From Mycobacterium simiae (GTDB lineage: Bacteria > Actinomycetota > Actinomycetes > Mycobacteriales > Mycobacteriaceae): a stretch of 64,000 nt of DNA. Numbering within the stretch: position 1 is the first letter of the stretch; every line of letters begins with the position of its first letter. A program made the position numbers and the translations under genes. The DNA lies in contig NZ_VTZN01000004.1 of the NCBI RefSeq assembly GCF_008370645.1, positions 1-64,000 on the forward strand. Direction: 5' to 3'. The notes below the pieces were generated by a model. That model was not told the DNA's origin and ran no database searches. It saw only the letters and a list, made by a program, of their open reading frames with translations. Below, one piece after another: positions 44,977-54,193 of the stretch.

Positions 44977-47172
44977 CTAGGGATCGCGGGGCAGGCCCAG
45001 TAGCCGCTCGGCGATGATGTTCAGCTGAACTTCCGATGTGCCGCCATAGATGGTGGTGGCCCGGCTGGCCAGCAGGTATTCGCCCCATCTACCCGGCAAT
45101 TGGTCGGTGTCGCCGATCGCGGCATCGGTGCCGAACGATGACACTGCGTACTCCGCGTAGCCCTGGCCGGTGCGCATCGACAACAACTTGGAGATCGCGG
45201 CCGAAGGCATGGGGTCCCCGCCGGCAATGGTCAACAGCGTGGAGCGCAGGTTGACCAACTTGACGGCGTGACCCTCGGCTATCAATTGGCCGGCGCGGTG
45301 TTGGCCGACCTGGTCGAAATGGCCGTCGCGGACGAACTCAACGAATTGCGGCAGCGTGGCTAGAAAATTGGCGTCGCTGCTGCCAATAGAGACGCGTTCG
45401 GCCGTCAGGGTATTGCGGCTGACCTCCCAGCCACGGTTCACCTCGCCAAGCACGCAGTCATCCGGCACGAATACGTCGTCGAGGTAGACGGTGTTGAACA
45501 TCTCGTGCCCGGTGAGTTCGCGCAGCGGTTTTACTTGTACACCTTGACTTTTCATATCCAGCAGAAAGTAGGTGATGCCATTGTGTTTGGGAGCGCTTGG
45601 GTCGGTGCGCGCCAGCAGGGCGCCTCGGTGCGAGAACTGGGCGGCCGTGGTCCAGATCTTTTGACCCGTGATGCGCCAGCCGCCGTCCACCCGGGTGGCC
45701 TTGGTGGTCAGCCCCGCCAAATCTGAGCCGGCGCCGGGCTCGGAAAACAGTTGGCACCAAATCATCTCGCCGCGGAAGGTCGGTGGCAGGAAACGCTGTT
45801 TCTGCTCTTCGGTACCGAACGCGACGATCGAGGGGGTGACCCAAGTCGCGATCCCGATTTGCGGCCGCTTAACCCGCCCGTTGGTGAACTCCTGCGCGAT
45901 GATGATCTGCTCGACCGGGCTAGCCGCCCGCCCCCACGGCTTGGGCAGGTAGGGCAGCACCCAGCCGCCTTCGGCGATCGCGACCTTGCGATGCGCGCGG
46001 TCCATCGCCTTCAGCGCGGCTACTTCGGTCCGGATCTCGGCCCGCAGCTTATCGGTGTCGGGATCCAAGTCGATGTCCACCGGCCGCATCCCGGTAGTGG
46101 TCGCGGTATCCACCACGCGCTGCGGATAGGTCGTGTGGCGGCCAAAGCAGGCGGCCAGCATCAGCGCTCGGCGGTAGTACACATTGGTGTCGTGCTCCCA
46201 GGTGAAGCCGATGCCGCCGTGCACCTGGATGCAGTCCTGCATACACCGCTGGGCAGCAGTGGGTGCCAGCGTCGCCGCTACGGCGGCGGCGAACTCGACG
46301 TCCGGGCTACCCTCGCGCGCCTCGTCCACGGCGCGGGCGGCGTCCCACACCGCGGCGGTGGCCCGCTCGGTGTCGGCGATCATTTCGGCGCACTTGTGCT
46401 TGATCGCCTGGAACTGACCAATCGGCCGGCCGAACTGCTCGCGGATCTTGGCGTAGTCCGCCGCGCTGTCGGTGGCCCAGCGCGCCACACCTACGGCCTC
46501 GGCCGAGAGCAGCGTGGATATCAGCGCGTGCGCGGTGGCCATGCTCAGATTGCTCAACACGACGTCGTCGCTGACTTCGACGGCGTTGGCTTGCACGTTC
46601 GCGATGGGCCGTAGCGGATCCAGGCTGCGGACCGGCTCGATCTCGAGTTGCTCGGCGCGCAGCACCACCCACTCCTCGCCGCTGTCGATGGCCACCGGCA
46701 GCACCAGAATGGTGGCCTGAGCCGCGGCGGGAACCGCGCGGACTTCACCGCGGATCACCAGCACGTCACCCTGGCGGGTGGCGGTCAGCCCGGAATCCAG
46801 CGCATAGGCGGCAATCGCCGCCCCGGTGGCCAGCTCGGAAAGCACCTTGGCCTCGGGGTCGTGCGCTGAAATCAGCGCGCTGGCGATTGCCGACGGGACG
46901 AACGGTCCGGGCACCGCCCCGCAGCCGAACTCGGCCAGCACTACAGCCAACTCGAGGATGCCGAAACCCTGTCCGCCCACGGACTCGGCCAGGTGCACCC
47001 CTTGCAGCCCCTGTTCGGCGGCCGCCTGCCAGTAGCGCGGCGGGTTCTCGATGGGGGTTGCCGGGGTTGCCGCTAAGGCCGCATGCAGGACCTCCGACGG
47101 CGCGACCCGCGCCACCAGGGATCGCACCGAATCGGCGAGGTCTTGATGTTCAGGGGTAATTGCGATCGGCAT
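44977..47172 (-). CDS. fadE6: Acyl-CoA dehydrogenase FadE6 (two fused ACAD domains)
   Basis: A 731-residue protein, same length as Rv0271c, made of two acyl-CoA dehydrogenase domains. The N-terminal half (about residues 1-360) has EQGLQGVHLAESVGGQGFGI and VHGGIGFTWEHDTNVYYRRA. The C-terminal half (about 380-731) has WCQLFSEPGAGSDLAGLTTK, the FAD/substrate motif, and IYGGTSEVQLNIIAERLLGL. In M. tuberculosis steroid degradation such pairs form heterotetramers from two polypeptides; here they are fused. The substrate is not known. It is upstream of nothing on its strand that is spaced for coupling. Confidence 0.92.
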   Translation of the reverse strand: MPIAITPEHQDLADSVRSLVARVAPSEVLHAALAATPATPIENPPRYWQAAAEQGLQGVHLAESVGGQGFGILELAVVLAEFGCGAVPGPFVPSAIASALISAHDPEAKVLSELATGAAIAAYALDSGLTATRQGDVLVIRGEVRAVPAAAQATILVLPVAIDSGEEWVVLRAEQLEIEPVRSLDPLRPIANVQANAVEVSDDVVLSNLSMATAHALISTLLSAEAVGVARWATDSAADYAKIREQFGRPIGQFQAIKHKCAEMIADTERATAAVWDAARAVDEAREGSPDVEFAAAVAATLAPTAAQRCMQDCIQVHGGIGFTWEHDTNVYYRRALMLAACFGRHTTYPQRVVDTATTTGMRPVDIDLDPDTDKLRAEIRTEVAALKAMDRAHRKVAIAEGGWVLPYLPKPWGRAASPVEQIIIAQEFTNGRVKRPQIGIATWVTPSIVAFGTEEQKQRFLPPTFRGEMIWCQLFSEPGAGSDLAGLTTKATRVDGGWRITGQKIWTTAAQFSHRGALLARTDPSAPKHNGITYFLLDMKSQGVQVKPLRELTGHEMFNTVYLDDVFVPDDCVLGEVNRGWEVSRNTLTAERVSIGSSDANFLATLPQFVEFVRDGHFDQVGQHRAGQLIAEGHAVKLVNLRSTLLTIAGGDPMPSAAISKLLSMRTGQGYAEYAVSSFGTDAAIGDTDQLPGRWGEYLLASRATTIYGGTSEVQLNIIAERLLGLPRDP

Positions 47173-47205
47173 TGTTCGCCTTCCCTTTCCCGAGTTCCCA
47201 TCAAG

Positions 47206-48163
47206 CTACCAACCGGTGGGTTGGTTGACCAGGTTGGCTAACGGCCGCCCGTCGCGTAGCCGCCGGCAGTTGTCAACGGCTTCGGTCAGATAGCGTCGCA
47301 TGGTGTCGGCGGTGTACCAGCTGACATGTGGTGTCAGCACTACGTTGTCCAGGGCTAACAGCGGGTTGTCGGGCGCAACCGGCTCGACGGCAAAAACGTC
47401 TAACCCCGCAGCGGCCAGCCGCCTGCCGCGCAACGCCTCAATCCAGTGCGGCTTCGTCGATCACGGCTCCCCGCGACGTGTTGACCAGCAGCGAATTCGG
47501 TTTCATCCGGGCCAGCGCGGCGGCGTCGATCAGCTGGTGGGTGTCGCTCGTCAACGGTAAGTGTAGGGAGACGATGTCGCTGCCCGCCAACAGTTCAGGC
47601 AGCGGCCGCCAGCCGGGCCGCCCGTCGTCGCGGGTGGTCGTGTGCAGCACGGTGGCCCCCATCGCGGCGAGGATGGCGGCCACGCGTTTGGCGACGCTGC
47701 CGTAACCGATGAGACCGACCGTGCAGCCGCCGATGTCGCGAACTGTCTCGCCCAGCCGCGGGTCGGCCGGCCAGCCTCGATCCTGGCGGACCGCGGCATC
47801 GAGCGCCGGCAGCCGGCGCAGTGCGGCCAGCATCAACAGCACCGTGCCCTCGGCTACTGACGGTGCGTTGGCGCCCGGCATATTAGCGACCGCGATACCG
47901 CGTCGAGTAGCCGTCTGCACGTCGATGGTGTTCACCCCGGCGCCGAACTTGTGCACCAGCCGCAGCTGCGGCCCGCGTTCTAGATCTGCGTGTGACAGCG
48001 CCCGCAGCACATGCCCAATCACTTGGGCTTCGGGCAACTCGCGGTAGAAACACGTGTCGTCATGGTCGGCGCACCAGCGGATGTCGAGCCAATCCCGTTC
48101 CGCAGCAATAAAATCCAGCACCGTGTCGCCCGGGACGAAGTGGGCGAGGACTCTTAGCGCCAC
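47206..48163 (-). pseudogene. D-2-hydroxyacid dehydrogenase, split by a frameshift
   Basis: Two adjoining minus-strand frames make one enzyme. The first (48163-47438) reads MALRVLAHFVPGDTVLDFIA through the NAD motif VGLIGYGSVAKRVAAILAAM to NTSRGAVIDEAALD, then stops. The second (ending 47206) continues in another frame with EALRGRRLAAAGLDVFAVEP and LTPHVSWYTADTMRRYLTEA, containing the catalytic Glu and His. The break is in CTGGATTGAGGCG near 47438-47446, where removing one base restores L-I-E-A-L. The start overlaps the hydrolase stop by 10 bases. It is either a recent pseudogene or a sequencing error; apart from this base it looks intact. I recall no counterpart here in H37Rv. Confidence 0.85.
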
Positions 48164-49269
48164 CGGTCAGCAACCCAGTTTGCGATGGTATCGGCCTGCT
48201 GGTCGCGCGCCCCGGGTGTGGTGAAGTAGTGGTCGGTGTCGATCGAGCTTTGGGTCTTGTCGGTGCTGGCCAGCGCGTCGTAGATGCGTCGAGCGTCAGA
48301 GGGATAGACTCCGGTGTCGGCTTCGGCGTTGATCACCAACGCCGGGCAGGTGATGCGGGCCAAGTGCGGCTCGGCCCGGGTTTGCGCCACCCGCAGGCTC
48401 CACATGCCCAGCCAGTTGCGCAGCGTGCAGGCCGCGGCGATGCCGCGCGCGGAGCGGTTCGCCCTAACCGGCGTGCCCGCGTAGCACAGATTGGGCGGGC
48501 GCTTGGTCGGCTCGATGCTGGGATCGACCATGCGCGGGTCGGCCCAGGTTCGCATCACGGCAAACGGCCGATCAGAGAATCCAGCTGTGCGAACGCGTTT
48601 GAGCTCCATCTCGGCCCAGGCGGTGATGCGCTCGTTGCGCGCTACCTGCGCCGCCCGGTAGCGGTTGAGAAACTCGGCGGAGTATGGGGGCCCGTTGGCT
48701 TCGTTGAACAGATCCAAGTCGTAATCCGTTGCCAACGGGTCGTTTTCGTCGACGACAGCAGCGTCCATCCAGGCGGTTAGTACATCCGGGCGTCCGGGAT
48801 GCGCGGCGGTGGCCACGTAGCCGTCGGCGACCGGCAGTTCGGTCAGCCCAGCCGCCGGGCGCATCCCTTCCAGCGGTGTGACGTTGGGATCGACTGCCTG
48901 AGACTGATAAGCGGCCATCAGCGAACCACCTCCGGAATTACCCAGCAGCACCACCGTTTCCGCGCCCTTGGCGTCGCGCAGCCAACGCACTCCGACTCCG
49001 ATGTCGACCAACGCGTGGTCGAGCAGAAAGTTGCTTTCGAAGCCCCGGAACCGGGTGTTCCAGCCCAGGAAGCCGATCCCGCGGTTGGCCAGGTATTCGG
49101 CGAGATAGTGCTCAGAGAAATCGATTTGGTAGTGCGTGGCGATGAACGCCACCGTCGGCTTCCTTCCCGCGCCATGATGGTAGAGCCCTTGGCACGGGTG
49201 CCCTCCCGCGCCGGCGCGTCCGGCGGTCGGCGCGGACAGGCCGACGAACTCGCGCCTGACGTCAGCCAA
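48154..49269 (-). CDS. Alpha/beta hydrolase (Rv0272c-like)
   Basis: A 371-residue alpha/beta hydrolase fold protein, matching Rv0272c (377). The nucleophile elbow is VVLLGNSGGGSLMAAYQ with the catalytic Ser. Late in the sequence CPALVINAEADTGVYPSDAR supplies the acid and SIDTDHYFTTPG the His. No signal peptide is seen. It starts eight bases inside the end of the TetR gene on the same strand, so it is co-transcribed with it, and it overlaps the dehydrogenase. The substrate is unknown. Confidence 0.85.
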   Translation of the reverse strand: MADVRREFVGLSAPTAGRAGAGGHPCQGLYHHGAGRKPTVAFIATHYQIDFSEHYLAEYLANRGIGFLGWNTRFRGFESNFLLDHALVDIGVGVRWLRDAKGAETVVLLGNSGGGSLMAAYQSQAVDPNVTPLEGMRPAAGLTELPVADGYVATAAHPGRPDVLTAWMDAAVVDENDPLATDYDLDLFNEANGPPYSAEFLNRYRAAQVARNERITAWAEMELKRVRTAGFSDRPFAVMRTWADPRMVDPSIEPTKRPPNLCYAGTPVRANRSARGIAAACTLRNWLGMWSLRVAQTRAEPHLARITCPALVINAEADTGVYPSDARRIYDALASTDKTQSSIDTDHYFTTPGARDQQADTIANWVADRWR

Positions 49270-49879
49270 GTCGGTGAACCTCCTCGCCGTAGATGGCTCG
49301 GTAATAGATGTTGGCCAGGGTCTGAATGCAGGCCTGGTCGTCGGGCTCTTTGGCGTGGGCTCTGCTGAGTTGGATGTAGCAGAACTGGTTGAACATCGCC
49401 ACGATCGCCTCGGCGATCAGTTCGGGGTCGTCGCCTGGGCAATACCCCTCAGATTGGGCGCGCTTGACCGTACCGGTAATGAAAGTTAGCGGAATGGAAC
49501 ACATCTCGGCCCAGTACTGGGCGAAGTCGTCGCTGACCATCGCCAACTGCGACACGCTGATCATCTCCGCGAGGCGGTGGCGGTAGGTGTGCCAGTGCGC
49601 GGCCGCGGCCTCGTAGGCGCGCTCACGGTCAGACAGGCCATGCCGGGTCACGGACTGTGCTCGCTCTTTGGCTTCGTCGCGAAAGCGCACGGCCCACTGG
49701 CGGACCATCGCTTCTTTGGAGTCGTAGTAGTTGTAGAACGAGGCCGCCGAACGGCCGGCTTCGGCGGCGATCTCGGCAATGGTGGTGGCCAGGATTCCTT
49801 TGCGCGCGATAACGGTTCGAGCGGCGGTGTCAATCGCGGCCTGGGTCCGCCGCCCGCGGTGCGTCGGGAACTCCGGCAC
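49262..49879 (-). CDS. TetR-family regulator (Rv0273c-like)
   Basis: A 205-residue TetR regulator matching Rv0273c (206). The helix-turn-helix is TAARTVIARKGILATTIAEI and AGRSAASFYNYYDSKEAMVR. GTG 49879 has GGAGG eight bases upstream; the frame is open further upstream, but that part lies in the operator region. It overlaps the hydrolase start by eight bases. A perfect inverted repeat in the divergent promoter region is the likely operator. The ligand may be a substrate of the hydrolase or the VOC protein. Confidence 0.88.
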   Translation of the reverse strand: MPEFPTHRGRRTQAAIDTAARTVIARKGILATTIAEIAAEAGRSAASFYNYYDSKEAMVRQWAVRFRDEAKERAQSVTRHGLSDRERAYEAAAAHWHTYRHRLAEMISVSQLAMVSDDFAQYWAEMCSIPLTFITGTVKRAQSEGYCPGDDPELIAEAIVAMFNQFCYIQLSRAHAKEPDDQACIQTLANIYYRAIYGEEVHRLG

Positions 49880-49904
49880 CGGCGCCACCTCCTCTGGAGC
49901 GAAA

Positions 49905-49926
49905 CTGAATCTGATGTTAGATTCAG
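49905..49926. promoter_or_regulatory. Perfect inverted repeat between TetR and VOC genes
   Basis: CTGAATCT (49905-49912) and AGATTCAG (49919-49926) are perfect 8-bp arms six bases apart, in the 88-base divergent region between the TetR gene (start 49879) and the VOC gene (start 49968). Position and symmetry are those of a TetR operator controlling both directions. Confidence 0.75.
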
Positions 49927-49967
49927 AATCAAGTTTGGGCCAGGCCGGGGCCGATCGGAGCCGCACG

Positions 49968-50552
49968 ATGATCAAGCCGCACAACACCAATGCCGAGTTC
50001 GAGCTCGGCGGAATCAATCACGTCGCACTGGTGTGTTCTGACATGGCGCGCACCGTAGACTTTTACAGCAACATCCTGGGTATGGCGCTGGTCAAGTCGC
50101 TCGACCTGCCCGACGGTCGGGGGCAGCACTTCTTCTTCGACGCCGGTAACGGCGACTGCGTGGCGTTCTTCTGGTTCGCCAACGCGCCGGACCGGGTTCC
50201 GGGTATGTCGTCGCCGGGCGCCATCCCGGGCATCGGCGATATCACCAGCGCGGTGAGCACCATGAACCACCTGGCCTTTCATGTTCCGGCAGAGAAGTTC
50301 GACGCCTATCGGCAGCGGCTCAAGGACAAAGGGATACGCGTCGGCCCGGTGCTCAATCACGACGAAAGCGCGACGCAGGTGTCGGCCACGGTGCATCCCG
50401 GGGTGTACGTACGCTCGTTCTACTTCCAGGATCCCGACGGTATCACGCTGGAATTTGCTTGTTGGATAAAGGAATTCACTGAGAACGACACGCCGGCCGT
50501 ACCTAGGACGGCTGCCGACCGGCAACCTGCGGTGGTGGCTGGGCAAAAGTGA
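49968..50552 (+). CDS. VOC-superfamily (glyoxalase/extradiol dioxygenase-like) protein
   Basis: A 194-residue protein with two VOC modules, matching Rv0274 (193). GGINHVALVCSDMARTVDFY and TMNHLAFHVPAEKFDAYRQR each bring a metal His, and the second module ends in FYFQDPDGITLEFACW with the metal Glu. ATG 49968 has GGAG seven bases upstream. Members include glyoxalases, dioxygenases and fosfomycin-resistance enzymes; the sequence alone does not choose. Its stop overlaps the next gene (GTGA), so the three genes to the right are coupled. Confidence 0.87.
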   Translation: MIKPHNTNAEFELGGINHVALVCSDMARTVDFYSNILGMALVKSLDLPDGRGQHFFFDAGNGDCVAFFWFANAPDRVPGMSSPGAIPGIGDITSAVSTMNHLAFHVPAEKFDAYRQRLKDKGIRVGPVLNHDESATQVSATVHPGVYVRSFYFQDPDGITLEFACWIKEFTENDTPAVPRTAADRQPAVVAGQK

Positions 50553-51094
50553 CGCACGGCATTTTGACCGACGATCAGATCGCGGCGCTGACTCCAGAGC
50601 AACGGCGGGAGTTGATCATGCGGATCCAGCAACCCCTCGACGACCTGTTGCCGGCGCCGGTGCTAGCACGTATGCGGCGTATCCGGTTGAGTTTGATGGC
50701 CGGCGGTGCGGCAGCGCTCATCCCCTGGACTGTGCTGCTCGCCGTCACGCTCCCGCAGACCTACACCGCGCACAATTGGTCGCTAACCTGGGTCGGATTC
50801 GACATCTTCTTGGTGGCGTTCATGGCGACGACGGCGGTGCTGGGTTATCTGCATCGACAATTGGTGGTGCTCACGGGATTTGCCACCGGGGTGTTGTTGA
50901 TCTGCGATGCCTGGTTCGACCTGATGACGGCGGGATCGCGCGAGTTGTGGGTTTCGGCCCTTTTGGCGGTGGTCGAGTTGTCCGTGGCGGCGATCTTGGT
51001 CAGCGGCGCCTTGCGCGCGCTGCGCGTGATCCTGGCCCGGCTGTGGTTATTGGAGCCGGGGATGCGATTGTGGCGGGCGGAGCTCGCGCCGTGA
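50549..51094 (+). CDS. Small four-helix membrane protein of unknown function
   Basis: A 181-residue protein from GTG 50549, overlapping the VOC stop. A soluble N-terminal helix (DDQIAALTPEQRRELIMRIQ) precedes four hydrophobic helices: GAAALIPWTVLLAVTL, FDIFLVAFMATTAVLGYL, VVLTGFATGVLLICDAWFDL and WVSALLAVVELSVAAILVSG. No catalytic motif is visible and I do not recognise a family. It is overlapped by four bases with the DUF2236 gene, so its role is probably tied to the VOC and DUF2236 proteins. I recall a TetR gene (Rv0275c) at this place in M. tuberculosis. Confidence 0.75.
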   Translation: MTHGILTDDQIAALTPEQRRELIMRIQQPLDDLLPAPVLARMRRIRLSLMAGGAAALIPWTVLLAVTLPQTYTAHNWSLTWVGFDIFLVAFMATTAVLGYLHRQLVVLTGFATGVLLICDAWFDLMTAGSRELWVSALLAVVELSVAAILVSGALRALRVILARLWLLEPGMRLWRAELAP

Positions 51095-51978
51095 CCGTGG
51101 ATGAGCCCGTCGGACATGTTGAGCGCGCGCTTACCGATTCGCGTCCGGGCTCGGCGCGGCGCCAGGCTGGCATTGGCGACGGGTTGATGGGTATTGCGCT
51201 GCTCGCCGGCCCGGCGAATGTGATCATGCAATTGGCCCGGCCGGCAGTTGGCTACGGCGTGGTAGAGAGCCGGGTGGAAAGTGGCCGCCTGGACCTACAT
51301 CCGATCAAACGGGCACGCACCACCTTCACCTACCTGGCGGTGGCCACCGTCGGCACCGATGCGCAAAAGGCCGCTTTCCGCCGGGCCGTCAACCGGGCGC
51401 ATGCGCAGGTGTACTCCACACCCGAAAGCCCGGTGCACTACAACGCGTTCGACCCCGACTTGCAGCTGTGGGTCGCAGCATGTCTGTACAAGGGCGCCGT
51501 CGACGTGTACCGCACCTTCATCGGTGAGTTGGACGACGCAGCGGCCGACCGTCATTATCGCGACGGCATGGCGCTGGCCACCACCTTGCAGGTGCCCCCG
51601 AAGATGTGGCCCAAGGACCGGGCGGCGTTCGATCGGTACTGGCAGGAGTCCCTGGACCAGGTGCACATCGACGACGCTGTCCGGGAATACCTCTACCCCA
51701 TCGCGGCGGCCCGGCTGCCGGGTGTAGCTTTCCCGGGTGCGCTGCGCAAGATCCCGGAAAGTATCGCGCTGCTGATCACCACCGGCTTTCTGCCGCAACG
51801 GTTTCGCGACGAGATGCGGCTGCCGTGGGACGCCGGCCGGCAACGGCGTTTCGATCAGCTGATGGCCGTGTTGGGCACGGGAAACCGGGCGATGCCGCGG
51901 TTCGTCCGGCAATTCCCGTTCAACCTGATGCTGTGGGATTTGGACCGGCGGATCCAGACCGGTCGTGCGCTGGTGTAG
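51091..51978 (+). CDS. DUF2236/MpaB-like protein (Rv0276-like)
   Basis: A 295-residue protein of the oxygenase MpaB/DUF2236 family, matching Rv0276 (306). Typical stretches are GIALLAGPANVIMQLARPAV, ARTTFTYLAVATVGTDAQKA, FDPDLQLWVAACLYKGAVDV and PKDRAAFDRYWQESLDQV. Family members such as rubber oxygenase Lcp bind heme, with His in the middle region (here in VNRAHAQVY). GTG 51091 overlaps the membrane protein stop by four bases; the frame is open for over 100 codons upstream but in the coding region of the other gene. The substrate is unknown. Confidence 0.82.
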   Translation: MTVDEPVGHVERALTDSRPGSARRQAGIGDGLMGIALLAGPANVIMQLARPAVGYGVVESRVESGRLDLHPIKRARTTFTYLAVATVGTDAQKAAFRRAVNRAHAQVYSTPESPVHYNAFDPDLQLWVAACLYKGAVDVYRTFIGELDDAAADRHYRDGMALATTLQVPPKMWPKDRAAFDRYWQESLDQVHIDDAVREYLYPIAAARLPGVAFPGALRKIPESIALLITTGFLPQRFRDEMRLPWDAGRQRRFDQLMAVLGTGNRAMPRFVRQFPFNLMLWDLDRRIQTGRALV

Positions 51979-52104
51979 CGGGACGCGGGCACGCGCCCCT
52001 GTCGGGCGGGTCAACCAAGGGATCGCTGGCAAGCAGCTGCGTCAATTGCACTCGAAGCGGCTGACCGCCGCATGAGCGGCGCTGCCGTGACGCTGGAATG
52101 GCTA

Positions 52105-53871
52105 TCAGCCAGGTGTGCCGGCCTGCCCTGCGGCACCGGTCGCGCCCTTCGCGCCAGTTGCGCCGGGTGATCCCGATGATCCGCCGCTGCCGCCCGCGCC
52201 CCCGGCACCGCCGGTGCCGCCGGTGCCGCCGCTACCGCCGCTACCGGCGTCTCCGCCCGCGCCGGGGCTACCCGAGAAGCCGATCAACCCGCCGGCGCCC
52301 GCGGCGCCGCCGTTTCCTCCGTTCCCTCCGCCGCCTCCGGCACCTCCGGTTCCGCCGTCACCGCCATCGCCACCGTCCCCGCCATTGATGCCGCCAGCGC
52401 CAGTGCCGCCGAGGCCGCCGTCGCCCCCGGCACCGCCGGAGGCGCCTATCCCGCCGCTTCCGCCGATGCCGCCAGCACCTCCGCTACCGCCCGCGCCGAA
52501 TAACAGCCCGCCACGGCCACCGGCACCTCCGTCGCCACCATTCGAACCAGTACCAGCGGTAGCGCCGGTGCCGCCGATGCCGCCGGTACCGCCGAAGCCG
52601 CCAAGCGTGACGTTGCCGAAGGAATTGCCCCCGTTGCCGCCGTTCCCGGCGGAGGCGCCGAGGCCGCCGTTTCCGCCGGCGCCGCCGCCACCCCCGGCAC
52701 CGCCGGATACATCGCCGGCGTTTCCGTTTCCGCCATTTCCGCCGTTCCCGCCCGGCGCACCGATGCCGCCGTTACCTCCGACACCGCCGCCGCCACCACC
52801 GTTGCCGATGCTGTTGCCGATCCCGCCTTCCCCGCCGCCGTTGCCGCCGCCATTGCCCCCGCCGCCCTGGAAGCCGCCGATGCCACCATCGCCCCCGCCG
52901 CCCTTGCCGCCAACGGGCTGGCCCTGCCCGGCGCCGTCGCCGCCGCTGCCGCCGGCGCCGCCGCCGCCCCCTCCGCTGGCTGAGGGACTGTTCGAGTTAA
53001 ATTTGCCGCCAACACCGCCGGCCCCACCGGGCGCACCGGGGCCGCCATTGCCACCACTACCGCCGCCGCCACCGCCGCTGCCGCCGACGATGTTGTCGCC
53101 ATCGCCGCCAGTGCCTCCGTTGCCACCGGCCTCCCCGATGCCGCTGCCGTTGCTGCCCGGCTGTCCACCACCGCCCCCGACTATGCCGAAGCCGTCGACG
53201 CCGTCGGCGCCGTCAGGCGCCGGAGTGGTCGGAGTGGCGGGCCCAGGATTGACCCCGGGCGTGCCGATGGCCCCGGCCCCGCCGTGGCCGCCGGCGCCGC
53301 CGGCGCCGAATAGCCCGGCGCTACCGCCGGCTCCGCCGTTACCGCCGTTGCTACCGGGTCCTGGTGCGGCGCCGCCCGCCCCGCCCGAACCGCCATTGCC
53401 CCACAGCCAGCCCCCTGCGCCACCGGCGCCGCCTGCGGCGCCCGCCCCACCCGTGCCTCCTACTCCGCCGTTGCCGATGAGGCCGCTGGGTCCGCCGGCC
53501 CCGCCGGCCACCCCGGCGGTGTTGCTGGTGCCGCCCTTTCCGCCGTCGCCGAACAGCAGACCGCCGGGGCCACCGGGCTGGCCTGGTCCGCCGTCGGCGC
53601 CGTTGCCGATCAGGGGACGACCCAGTAGCGCCTGGGTGGGCGCGTTGACCGCGTTGAGCAGAGCCTGCTCGATGTTGGCGGCTTCGGCGGCCGCATATGA
53701 GCTTCCGGCAGCGGCCAGCGAGCGCACAAATTGGTCATGGACCGCTGCCGCCTGGGCGCTCAGCGCCTGATAGGCGTTGGCGTGTGTGCGAAACAGGGCA
53801 GCAATGGCGACCGATACCTCATCCGCGCCGGCCGCCAACAGTTGCGTGGTGGACATGGCTGCCGCCGACAC
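52105..53871 (-). CDS. PE_PGRS protein with truncated PE domain
   Basis: A 588-residue protein. The first 70 residues are the second half of a PE domain: [40 protein letters not shown] and the secretion motif Y-x3-E in [20 protein letters not shown]. The following 500 residues are GGX/GNGG repeats, with the usual [20 protein letters not shown] linker. The normal first 30-35 residues (MSFVIAAPE...) are missing; the gene begins with GTG 53871 ([11 protein letters not shown]). In M. tuberculosis this place holds two neighbouring PE_PGRS genes. If the missing helix is needed for partnering or recognition, this copy would not be exported. Confidence 0.85.
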   Translation of the reverse strand: MSAAAMSTTQLLAAGADEVSVAIAALFRTHANAYQALSAQAAAVHDQFVRSLAAAGSSYAAAEAANIEQALLNAVNAPTQALLGRPLIGNGADGGPGQPGGPGGLLFGDGGKGGTSNTAGVAGGAGGPSGLIGNGGVGGTGGAGAAGGAGGAGGWLWGNGGSGGAGGAAPGPGSNGGNGGAGGSAGLFGAGGAGGHGGAGAIGTPGVNPGPATPTTPAPDGADGVDGFGIVGGGGGQPGSNGSGIGEAGGNGGTGGDGDNIVGGSGGGGGGSGGNGGPGAPGGAGGVGGKFNSNSPSASGGGGGGAGGSGGDGAGQGQPVGGKGGGGDGGIGGFQGGGGNGGGNGGGEGGIGNSIGNGGGGGGVGGNGGIGAPGGNGGNGGNGNAGDVSGGAGGGGGAGGNGGLGASAGNGGNGGNSFGNVTLGGFGGTGGIGGTGATAGTGSNGGDGGAGGRGGLLFGAGGSGGAGGIGGSGGIGASGGAGGDGGLGGTGAGGINGGDGGDGGDGGTGGAGGGGGNGGNGGAAGAGGLIGFSGSPGAGGDAGSGGSGGTGGTGGAGGAGGSGGSSGSPGATGAKGATGAAGQAGTPG

Positions 53872-54052
53872 CTAACAGCCTGCCGACACCGACGTCCCCA
53901 CCGACTTTGGTGGCGGCCGATGTCATCCCGCCGGCCCCGCCGCGACCAAGTAGGCGGGTGACCCCGCCGGCGCCGCCTTTCCCGCCGTCGGAAAAATCGT
54001 TGCGGACCTTCCGGACCCGCCTGCGCCGCCGTTGCCGACCAACCACCCGCTG
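53872..54052 (-). pseudogene. PGRS relic upstream of truncated PE_PGRS
   Basis: Immediately upstream of the shortened PE domain the minus strand reads [15 protein letters not shown] in one frame, then in another [20 protein letters not shown] then GGAGGMTSAATKVGGDVGVG. This is PGRS repeat sequence, with a frameshift. It is the tail of another PE_PGRS gene joined to the middle of a PE domain, suggesting a deletion by recombination between tandem copies. Confidence 0.65.
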
Positions 54053-54156
54053 AGCGTTCCGTTTTGCCCCGTCCCGGCGCGCCGTGCCTGCCGGCTCCTG
54101 ACAACGACTGGTGAAGTCAGACTTGCAATGCGACCGTTCGTGGGGTCGAATACCAA

Positions 54157-54177
54157 TAATGAAAATCATGTTCATCT
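54157..54177 (+). promoter_or_regulatory. Zur-like box upstream of PPE gene
   Basis: TAATGAAAATCATGTTCATC is a near match to the mycobacterial Zur consensus (arms TAATGAAAA and TTTTCATTA around TC). The site ends 17 bases before the GTG start of the PPE gene, where a bound repressor would cover the promoter. In M. tuberculosis Rv0280 and Rv0282 are Zur-regulated. Confidence 0.72.
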
Positions 54178-54193
54178 CGGGCAGACGTTGCTC

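Noticed and set aside
47211-47228. ACCAACC/GGTTGGT palindrome near fadE6
   Set aside because: It encodes the last codons of the dehydrogenase (VNQPTGW); position upstream of fadE6 is not needed to explain it, though double use cannot be excluded.
52105-53650. Regular short repeats resembling a CRISPR array
   Set aside because: Repeats are GGX codons with no constant repeat-spacer period and no cas genes.
52115-53770. 551-residue proline-rich plus-strand frame opposite the PE_PGRS gene
   Set aside because: It is the mirror image of GGX codons (Pro-Pro-X) with no start context; the sense strand has the PE domain.
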